DNA of 43,500 nt from Halothiobacillaceae bacterium (GTDB lineage Bacteria; Pseudomonadota; Gammaproteobacteria; Halothiobacillales; Halothiobacillaceae), in assembly GCA_006212015.1 (NCBI GenBank), contig SDAY01000005.1:1-43500 (forward strand), in the 5' to 3' direction. Both the position numbers and the translations under genes were made by a program. The notes under the pieces were generated by a model. The model was not told the DNA's origin, made no database searches, and saw only the letters and a list, made by a program, of their open reading frames with translations. The first letter of the stretch is position 1. Each line of letters opens with the position of its first letter. This document shows, piece after piece, positions 27,504 to 34,603 of this stretch.

Positions 27504-28535
27504 ATGATCAAAGGGATGCTTGCATTTCTGGCTGGATGCCTGGGCTGGGCCGCTTGCGCGGTCCAGGCCGCCGCGCTGCCCGCGACCGAATGGGCCAGCT
27601 ACAAGCAGGCCTTCGTGCAGGAAGGGCGCATCGTCGACACGGGCAACCAGAGCATCAGCCACTCGGAGGGTCAGGGCTATGGCATGCTGCTGGCCATCGC
27701 CGCGGATGACCGCGCGAGCTTCGAACAGATCTGGGACTGGACCCGCAAGAACCTGCAGCGCGAGGACACGCTGTTCGGCTGGCGCTGGACCCCGAACAGC
27801 GCCCCCCATGTCCAGGATTGGAACAACGCCACCGATGGCGACCTGCTGATCGCCTGGGCCCTGGCACGCGGTGGCGAGCGCTGGAGCCGAACCGACTGGA
27901 TCGATGAGGCGCGGATGATCGCTCAAGGCATACGAGGATCCCTCATACGGCCGACCCCCTTCGGCCCGGTCATCATCCCGGGGCAGCAAGGGTTCCAGAG
28001 CGAAAAGAAACTGCTTATCAATCCCTCCTACTGGGTCTTCCCGGCATTCAAGCTGCTCAAACGCATCGATCCTGATCCGATCTGGGAGGATCTATTGGAC
28101 TCCGGCCTCGCTCTCATAAGCAAAAGCCGTTTCGGGCCGCATCAATTGCCCCCGGACTGGGTCGTGCTGTACAGCGACCAACGCCTGGGGCTCCCGGAGG
28201 CGCCCAACCAACGAAGAATGGGCTACGAAGCCATCCGTCTGCCGCTGTACTTGTGTTGGGCCGATTTGCCAGACCCCATTATGATGGAAGGCTTCCGGAA
28301 GATTTGGCCCAGCGACCAGGCGCCGGACTGGTTTGATCTTGCCAATGGCGACCGCTCGGCCTTGCCGCTCAGTCTTTCCCAACGCGCCATCCGCCACCTC
28401 GTGGCCCAATGTTCCAGCAAAAACAGGCCCAGCGCCCCCCTCTCCGATCTGGACATCCAGACAAATGATTACTACGGCAGCACACTGACCCTGCTCGTCC
28501 GATTCATACTGGCCCACCCCAAAAACTTGCCATGA
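27504..28535 (+). CDS. bcsZ: BcsZ, GH8 endo-beta-1,4-glucanase
   Basis: A 343-residue periplasmic glycoside hydrolase family 8 cellulase with a signal peptide (about residues 1-23). The general acid region reads SHSEGQGYGMLLAI (E55), and WNNATDGDLLIAWAL carries the conserved D111. At the place of the catalytic base Asp of E. coli BcsZ, in the Y-D-A-I-R motif, this protein has GYEAIRLPLYL, so Glu (E242) replaces Asp; this may be a subgroup variant. BcsZ trims or edits cellulose during export. It starts 18 bases after bcsB and overlaps the bcsC-like gene. Confidence 0.93.
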   Translation: MIKGMLAFLAGCLGWAACAVQAAALPATEWASYKQAFVQEGRIVDTGNQSISHSEGQGYGMLLAIAADDRASFEQIWDWTRKNLQREDTLFGWRWTPNSAPHVQDWNNATDGDLLIAWALARGGERWSRTDWIDEARMIAQGIRGSLIRPTPFGPVIIPGQQGFQSEKKLLINPSYWVFPAFKLLKRIDPDPIWEDLLDSGLALISKSRFGPHQLPPDWVVLYSDQRLGLPEAPNQRRMGYEAIRLPLYLCWADLPDPIMMEGFRKIWPSDQAPDWFDLANGDRSALPLSLSQRAIRHLVAQCSSKNRPSAPLSDLDIQTNDYYGSTLTLLVRFILAHPKNLP

Positions 28536-31012
28536 AACCTCCATTCCTTCTCGTACCGATTCCGTTTGTCCTTCTTCAAGCCGGCCCTGCCCTTGCTGAA
28601 GTCGAATTCATGCCCACATCGCCCCGTGTTGAGCAGATCGCACCGGTGGAGCAGGGCGCGCAGCCGCGAGGCCTGCAAACCCAGCTCAAGGATCGGACGA
28701 GCCTTGCGACCGAGCTTGAGCAACAGGAAAAAGACTCGTCGCTCGTGAAGGGCGCCCCGTTGGGCAACCGCGTTGAGAATCTTCAATCCTTCGATCGTGT
28801 CAACGCCCCCACCCCCGCGAAGGCCGTCGAACCCAAATTCGTTGCCCCGGACGCGCCGGCCGGCGCGACGATTCCAGCCGCCCGCCCCGCGCCCAGGCCG
28901 GTGCGCAAGGCCGCCGACACCGCGCCGAGAACGGCCGCGCCTCCTGCGGCAAGCCAGCCCCAGACGAGCGACCTGAACACATATGACCAGCTCGTGCGGC
29001 AAATCACGGCCGCGGAAGGGGACAACGAGGCGCTCCATCGCCTGATCAAGGGCTCATGGGACGAGGTCGTGCGCGTGCAGGACTTCGGCACCATGGCGCG
29101 CATGGCCTATGTCGCCGCGGAGCTTGGGCATGAGGACGACGCCCTCCTCGCGGCGCGCACGGCGGCGGAGATGACCGAGGACGACCAGTTCTATACCACC
29201 CTCATCGACATCCTCATGCGTTTCAATCGCATGGACGAGGTGGATGGCGTGCTCAAGAAGATGGATCCCAAGGACAAGAATCGCAAGGCCCTTGAGGCGC
29301 GCATCGAGCAGGCCAAGTACGACAAGGTCATCGCGGACATCACCAAGGCGGCGGCCGAGGATCGCAAGGAAGACGTCTACAACCTGATCAAGGGCGCCTG
29401 GGACAGCGTGGTCAAGATGCAGGATTTCGGCGTCATGGCGCGCATGGCCTACACATCTGCGGCGCTGGAGAAGGAAGAGGACGCCATCATGGCGGCGCGC
29501 ACGGCGGCGGAGATGACCGAGGACGACGAGTTCTATGTCCTTGAGGCCAACATGTACATGCGTTTCAAGCGCATGAACGATGTGGAGGCCGTCCTCAAGA
29601 AGATGAACCCCAAGGGTGCGGACTACAAAAAGGTCCTGCTGGGCATGACGCTCACCAAGGCCAACGATGTATTCAAGCAAGGCAACTATGCCGAGGCCGA
29701 AAAGATCCTGCTGGAGAAGCGCGACACGCTGGATGCCGGCGGTCTGGAGTTGCTCGGCTGGGTTCAATACCGCATGGGCAAGATCGAGGAGGCGGCAAGC
29801 CAGTTCGCCGAGGCTTATGCAAAGAGCCCGCGCCGCTCCAACGCCCAAGGCCTGGTCTTCAGCCTGCATCGTATCAAGCGCTACGACGAACTGCTGCAAA
29901 AGGCGGGCGACAAGCCCGGGCCGCTGGATGAATTCCTCTCCCCGGAGATCAAGGAAGCCGTCAAGGCCGGGCAAACACGTTTTGCCGTGGATTCGGCGGG
30001 CACGCTTGTCGTCGCCTCGGGCAGCGGCGGTGGCGGACTGGCCCCGGGGTACACGGTCCGGATCGAGCCGACCTATCGCAACAAGAAGGGCACGCCAGGC
30101 GAGGGCCAACTCAAGCACATGGGTGCGCAAACGACTGTCACATGGAAAGGTGAGCGTGACATGCTCAGCATGGAGTTGACCGGTCAACGCCAGGATGACG
30201 GGGTCGACCCATCGACCAGAAAGAGCGTTTATGGTCTTTGGGAGCGCTCGACGGAGGCAGGCATCAGCTATCGCCTTGGGCTGGGGCAATCCAGCAGCGG
30301 CGACCTGTTGCCCGCAGCCTTGCTCGGCGAGATGGGCCTCAGCTACTACACGCCGGAATGGGGCGGAAGCGCGCGCGTCTTCCGTCGCACCTCCGATGAC
30401 AGCGTGCTGGCCATCAGCGGCAAGCGCGACCCCGCCACGGGGATAGCCTGGGGGCGAGTCCTGCAGACCGGCCTATCGCTTAGCGGCTACGTCAAACTGG
30501 ACGAATGGCACACGATCTACTCATTGACCGCGGCCGAACTGACCGGCGTGAATGTCGCCAGCAACCGCATGATCGGTCTTTATAGCCGCGCCCTGCACCC
30601 CATCCACGACGTCCCCGGGCTGTCGCTCGGCGCGGCCCTCATCGCCAGCAAGTATTCCCGCAACCTGAGCGGCTACGAGCTTGGACACGGAGGCTATTAC
30701 AGCCCCAAGCAAAGCGTTCAGTTGAGCGGCGTCGCAAGCTACGACTTCAAGGTCAGCACGGTTGAAATGAACCTCCTGTCCAGCGCTGGCTACAGCATGA
30801 ACAGCCAGTCCGCCGAAGCGGGCAATCCCCTGACGGGCGAGAACCCGGATGCCTACAAGGCCAGCAGCGGCGGCGGATTCATCTATAGCGCGGTTTTGAG
30901 CGGAAGCGTGCCCATCACGTCGAACTGGGAACTGGGCTTCTCCCTGGGCGCCCAGCAAAGCGACACCTACGAAGACCGGAAAATGGGCCTCTACGCCGAA
31001 GGTCACTACTGA
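28532..31012 (+). CDS. bcsC: Compact BcsC-like outer membrane export protein
   Basis: An 826-residue exported protein (signal peptide to about A22) in the bcsC position after bcsZ. After a Pro/Ala-rich region (about 85-148) come helical TPR-like units, including a tandem pair of about 114 residues (151-262 and 263-376), then a more typical TPR (ANDVFKQGNYAEAEKILL, LELLGWVQYRMGKIEEAA). From about residue 480 alternating strands suggest a beta barrel that ends in an aromatic residue (LYAEGHY), as outer membrane barrels do. Classical BcsC proteins are near 1,150 residues with many more TPRs, so this one is short. The start overlaps the bcsZ stop. Role: carry glucan across the periplasm and outer membrane. 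Confidence 0.82.
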   Translation: MKPPFLLVPIPFVLLQAGPALAEVEFMPTSPRVEQIAPVEQGAQPRGLQTQLKDRTSLATELEQQEKDSSLVKGAPLGNRVENLQSFDRVNAPTPAKAVEPKFVAPDAPAGATIPAARPAPRPVRKAADTAPRTAAPPAASQPQTSDLNTYDQLVRQITAAEGDNEALHRLIKGSWDEVVRVQDFGTMARMAYVAAELGHEDDALLAARTAAEMTEDDQFYTTLIDILMRFNRMDEVDGVLKKMDPKDKNRKALEARIEQAKYDKVIADITKAAAEDRKEDVYNLIKGAWDSVVKMQDFGVMARMAYTSAALEKEEDAIMAARTAAEMTEDDEFYVLEANMYMRFKRMNDVEAVLKKMNPKGADYKKVLLGMTLTKANDVFKQGNYAEAEKILLEKRDTLDAGGLELLGWVQYRMGKIEEAASQFAEAYAKSPRRSNAQGLVFSLHRIKRYDELLQKAGDKPGPLDEFLSPEIKEAVKAGQTRFAVDSAGTLVVASGSGGGGLAPGYTVRIEPTYRNKKGTPGEGQLKHMGAQTTVTWKGERDMLSMELTGQRQDDGVDPSTRKSVYGLWERSTEAGISYRLGLGQSSSGDLLPAALLGEMGLSYYTPEWGGSARVFRRTSDDSVLAISGKRDPATGIAWGRVLQTGLSLSGYVKLDEWHTIYSLTAAELTGVNVASNRMIGLYSRALHPIHDVPGLSLGAALIASKYSRNLSGYELGHGGYYSPKQSVQLSGVASYDFKVSTVEMNLLSSAGYSMNSQSAEAGNPLTGENPDAYKASSGGGFIYSAVLSGSVPITSNWELGFSLGAQQSDTYEDRKMGLYAEGHY
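28982..29659 (+). repeat. Tandem 112-114-codon duplication inside the bcsC-like gene
   Basis: Two consecutive units share LIKGxWDxVVxxQDFG, then MARMAY and AARTAAEMTEDDxFY, with the copies 342 bases apart at their most conserved point (29151 and 29493). There the DNA is identical for more than 30 bases. Unit 2 has a two-residue insertion near its start. The high DNA identity suggests a fairly recent duplication or ongoing gene conversion. Confidence 0.85.
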
Positions 31013-31133
31013 ATGACGGCGCGCCGCACCCCGTCCATGGATTCGACCACCATGACACGCCCGCCGCACCTCGTCGACGGCTGGCGCCGACCCTCCTGGA
31101 ATAGATCGAAAAACCCGGCCCAGACTTGAAGCC

Positions 31134-32270
31134 ATGAAACACATCCTTCCTTATCTACTGATCTTCGTGGGCATGAGCGTCACCGGGTGTTCCAGCGTCA
31201 CAAGCTTACCCTTCATCCAGAAGGGCGAGACGGCCGCTCCCGGCCGGCCAGACCGCCTCCCCGATGCAACTGGCCCCGAGAAGGGTGCGTCCGTCCAGCC
31301 GCCCAGGCTTTACCCGAGGCAGGAGCCCGACGTAAGCGACTTTGAACTCAGGCCGTACCAAGCCCCCGCGCCTGGGAAGCCGTCCGCCGAACCCTCGACC
31401 TCGCAACCCGAGATCCGTCCCGGCGAGTGCTGGGTCCAGGCGGTCATTCACCCCAAGCCGGTGCGCAAGCCCGTCGACATCGTCGTGCGCGACGCGGTCA
31501 ACGACATTGATGTCACCCCCGCCGAGATCGAGCCCGCGTGGCAGAAAGTGGTCGTCCGCGAGGGCGGCATCACCTATCGCATCGAGCCGCCCGTCTACAA
31601 GCGGGTCATCGAGAAGGTCGTGGTGCGCCCCGAGATCCGCCGCACGATCGTCGTGCCTGCCGTGTACGAGGAGCAGGAGTCCGTGATCGAGATCGAGGCC
31701 GCACGCACCGTGCTCGAGCGCTGCAAGGTGTCCACCGCTGTCCGCTCGTCCGACATCCCCGTGCAGGCACTCTGCGCCCGTCTGATCCCTGCCAGGAGCA
31801 AGACCGTCAAGCGCAAGCTCCTGGTGCAGCCCGAAACCACCCGCGAGGAGGTCGAGCCGGCGGTCTACAAGGAGATCACCCGCTGGGTCATCGAGACCCC
31901 CGCGCGCGCCGTGCCCGTGGAGACTCCACCGGAGATGGGCAGCATGCGCGTGCGCAAGATCGCCGCGCCGGAACAGGTCGAGGAAGAGCAGCTCCCCCCG
32001 CAGGTCCGCCACTTCGTCACCACGCAGTACGAAGGCTCGCCGTCCATCATCTTCCGCCGCGTCCTGTGCGACCAGGAGGTCACACCGGAACGGATCCAGG
32101 CACTCCAGGGGGCGCTCAAGCAGGCCGGATTCGACCCCGGGACGAGCGACGGCAAGCTGGGCAAGCGCACCTTCGCCGCCCTGCTCGAGTACCAGCGCCA
32201 GAACGGCCTCGCCCATGGCGCGCTGACCCATGAGAGCCTGGAGCAGCTCGGAATCAAGGCGGCGCATTGA
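31134..32270 (+). CDS. Lipoprotein with repeat region and C-terminal peptidoglycan-binding domain
   Basis: A 378-residue predicted outer-membrane lipoprotein: lipobox VTGC with C19 followed by Ser (no Asp retention signal). A low-complexity Pro-rich part (about 30-95) leads to a beta-rich repeat region (about 100-310) in which units like EPPVYKRVIEKVVVRPE, VPAVYEEQESVIEIEAA and EPAVYKEITRWVIETPA recur. A PG_binding_1-like domain closes the protein (about 318-378: ERIQALQGALKQAGFDPG, GKLGKRTFAALLEYQRQNG). It sits 121 bases after the bcsC-like gene and overlaps the region just before the GGDEF-EAL gene, so it belongs to the same locus. It could anchor the export porin to the wall; this is inference. 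Confidence 0.83.
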   Translation: MKHILPYLLIFVGMSVTGCSSVTSLPFIQKGETAAPGRPDRLPDATGPEKGASVQPPRLYPRQEPDVSDFELRPYQAPAPGKPSAEPSTSQPEIRPGECWVQAVIHPKPVRKPVDIVVRDAVNDIDVTPAEIEPAWQKVVVREGGITYRIEPPVYKRVIEKVVVRPEIRRTIVVPAVYEEQESVIEIEAARTVLERCKVSTAVRSSDIPVQALCARLIPARSKTVKRKLLVQPETTREEVEPAVYKEITRWVIETPARAVPVETPPEMGSMRVRKIAAPEQVEEEQLPPQVRHFVTTQYEGSPSIIFRRVLCDQEVTPERIQALQGALKQAGFDPGTSDGKLGKRTFAALLEYQRQNGLAHGALTHESLEQLGIKAAH

Positions 32271-32272
32271 CC

Positions 32273-34435
32273 ATGACACGCGCCCCCCGCCTGGCCCCGG
32301 ACATGCCCGACAGGCAGGCCATCATGAGCATGCGCGCATCGATCCTGCCCACCCTCGTCCTGCCGCATCTCGTGCTCGGCGGGGTGCTGGCCACCCTCGC
32401 CATGCAAGGCCAGTGGGCGACGGCCCTGGCCGGACGGCCGCTGGGCATGGAGGATCTCCTGCTGCCGGGGTTGTTCGCCGAGCTTGCGCTGCTTCTTGCC
32501 CAGCTCGTGCTCTGGAGACTGCGCTTTGGCCTCCTCTCCCGCACCATCGAGCAGATGGTCACGCAGGACGCGGCCGAGATCCCCTGGCAAAACCGGCGGG
32601 GCGCGCTGGGCCAACTGGCCGAGGCACTGCTCAAGCTCCGCCAGGCCAGGCGCGGCACCAAGGTCGCCCTGGAGCGCAGCCGCGAAACCCACGCCCAACT
32701 GCAACAGGAGAGCTCCGCCAGGCGCGAAGCCGAGGTCAAGAATCTTTTGGCCCTCTCGGTCTATGCCCATCTCGACGAGGCGGTCTTCTTCAGCTCTCCA
32801 CAGGGCGTCATCCTGCAGGTCAACCCGGCCTTCGAGCGCCTGCTCGGCTACCCGGCCCACAGGGTGGAGGGCAGGACCAGCGCCGAACTGCTGATGCCGG
32901 ACAATCCCGCCCTGCACCAGGCCATCATGGGCGTGCTGAGGCGCGACGGCCTCTGGCAGGGCGAGGCCGCGCTGCGGCGGGCCGACAACAGGCACCTGCC
33001 GACCGACCTCACCTGCCGTGCCATCAAGGACGCGGACGGGACCATCCGGCATGTCATGGGGGTGTTCCAGGACCTGAGCGAGAGACGCTCCGCGCGCGCG
33101 CGGCTGCATGAGCTGACCCACCACGACCCCCTGACCGGCCGACTCAATCGCGCCAGCTTCATGAGCACCCTGCGCGAGGTGCTGGCCGCCAGGCAGGCGC
33201 CCATCCAGGCCCTGCTGCTCGTCGGCATCGACCGGCTCAAGGCCATCAATGACACGCTCGGGCACCGAACCGGCGACCATGTGTTGCGCGAGGTGGCGCA
33301 CCGTCTGGGCCAGACGTTGCGCAAGAACGATATCCTCGCCCGCATTGGCGGCGATGAGTTCGCCATCCTCATGCCTGCCTTCGAGAACACCGAGCAGGCG
33401 AAGGCGTTCGCCATGTCCCATGCCGAATCCCTCCTGACGCGGCTGCGCGACCCGATCCAGCTCGACCGCGACCACTACTCGCTCAAGATCACCGCGAGCC
33501 TCGGCATCGCCTTCAGCCCGCATGATGGCAATCAGGCGGAGGCCCTGTTGCAGGCCGCCGATCTGGCCCTGCTGGCCGTCAAGCGCGCCGGGCGCGACCA
33601 GGCCAGCCTCTACCTCCCATCCCTGGGCGAACGCATCAACCAGCGTTTTCGCATCGAGCAGGGCTTGCGCCGCGCGCTTGAGAACAGGGAGTTCGAGATC
33701 TTCATGCAACCCCTGATCGAGGCCGGAAGCGCTGAACTGAAGGGATTCGAATGCCTCATTCGCTGGACCCAAGGCGGCACCACGCCGATCTCCCCCGCGG
33801 ATTTCATCCCGGTCGCCGAGGAGATCGGCATGATCGAACCCATCACCGAGTGGATCGTGCGGGAGGGCTGCCGCCATCTCGCCAGTTGGCGCCGGTCCAC
33901 CCGGCGCGAGTTGTTCATCTCCATCAACCTCAGCCCCCGCCACCTGCTGCGAGACGACCTGGCGCAGATGCTGCTGGAGGCCCTGCGCCCCCATGGCCTG
34001 AGCGCCTCCGCCCTGCTGATCGAACTGACCGAAGGCGGGCTGGTCGGCGGCCTGGAACTCGTACACGAACGCATTCACCACCTGGCCATGCATGGCTTCC
34101 AGATCGCCATCGATGACTTCGGCACCGGACATTCCAGTCTTGGCATGCTGACCGAGCTGCCCATCGACAAACTCAAGATCGACCAGAGCTTCGTGCGTGA
34201 CCGCGTCCCGCATGACCCGGAGGCGGTCAAGGTGCTGGACGCCATGCTGGCCCTGGCGCGCGAGCTGCAGTTGCCCGTGGTGGTGGAGGGCGTGGAGACC
34301 CTCGAGCAGGCCCAGCTCATCCGCTCGCGCAACAGCCAGGCCCTGCTGCAGGGCTTCTACTTCGACCGGCCACAATCCGCCTTCAGCTGGGACGGCCGCC
34401 TGCTGGATGGCACCCTGCCGAATTACAAGTTCTGA
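32273..34435 (+). CDS. Membrane PAS-GGDEF-EAL protein (c-di-GMP turnover)
   Basis: A 720-residue protein with two N-terminal membrane helices (about 28-48, 60-82), a coiled segment, a PAS domain (about 157-275), GGDEF (about 280-450) and EAL (about 460-715). The cyclase site IGGDEFAI (359-363) is intact, with an RKND inhibitory site five residues before it. The EAL signature reads GFECLIRW, so E493 is kept while Ala is Cys; the other catalytic motifs (INLSPRHL, ELTEGG, IDDFGTGHSS, KIDQSF, VEGVET) are present, so phosphodiesterase activity is plausible. It begins three bases after the lipoprotein stop (in-frame TTG at 32267 possible). It likely sets local c-di-GMP for the BcsA PilZ domain. Confidence 0.9.
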   Translation: MTRAPRLAPDMPDRQAIMSMRASILPTLVLPHLVLGGVLATLAMQGQWATALAGRPLGMEDLLLPGLFAELALLLAQLVLWRLRFGLLSRTIEQMVTQDAAEIPWQNRRGALGQLAEALLKLRQARRGTKVALERSRETHAQLQQESSARREAEVKNLLALSVYAHLDEAVFFSSPQGVILQVNPAFERLLGYPAHRVEGRTSAELLMPDNPALHQAIMGVLRRDGLWQGEAALRRADNRHLPTDLTCRAIKDADGTIRHVMGVFQDLSERRSARARLHELTHHDPLTGRLNRASFMSTLREVLAARQAPIQALLLVGIDRLKAINDTLGHRTGDHVLREVAHRLGQTLRKNDILARIGGDEFAILMPAFENTEQAKAFAMSHAESLLTRLRDPIQLDRDHYSLKITASLGIAFSPHDGNQAEALLQAADLALLAVKRAGRDQASLYLPSLGERINQRFRIEQGLRRALENREFEIFMQPLIEAGSAELKGFECLIRWTQGGTTPISPADFIPVAEEIGMIEPITEWIVREGCRHLASWRRSTRRELFISINLSPRHLLRDDLAQMLLEALRPHGLSASALLIELTEGGLVGGLELVHERIHHLAMHGFQIAIDDFGTGHSSLGMLTELPIDKLKIDQSFVRDRVPHDPEAVKVLDAMLALARELQLPVVVEGVETLEQAQLIRSRNSQALLQGFYFDRPQSAFSWDGRLLDGTLPNYKF

Positions 34436-34445
34436 GGGATTGGCC

Positions 34446-34470
34446 ATAAAAAGGGCGCCTTGCGGCGCCC
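34446..34470 (-). terminator. Rho-independent terminator of polA
   Basis: GGGCGCC (34453-34459) and GGCGCCC (34464-34470) form a perfect 7-bp stem with a 4-base loop. Read on the minus strand the hairpin is followed by TTTTTAT, the classic form. It lies about 135 bases past the polA stop and ten bases beyond the end of the GGDEF-EAL gene. On the plus strand there is no T run, so it would be a weak stop for the cellulose operon. Confidence 0.75.
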
Positions 34471-34603
34471 ATCAAGGCATCGAGACGGGCCCGGCGTTCC
34501 TGCGGGGTGACGTCATGACCCGCCGTTGCAGCGGGCTTGCACACTGAGAGCCCTCCCCGGCCAATAAGTTCCTGACCCCTGACCCCCGCCCCCCTGAAAA
34601 GGA

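Noticed and set aside
31865-34447. 860-codon minus-strand frame opposite the GGDEF-EAL gene
   Set aside because: Gln/Gly/His-rich shadow; the plus-strand GGDEF-EAL protein has intact motifs.
34453-34470. Terminator for the plus-strand cellulose locus at the same hairpin
   Set aside because: No T run follows on the plus strand; the T run is only on the minus-strand side, so it serves polA.
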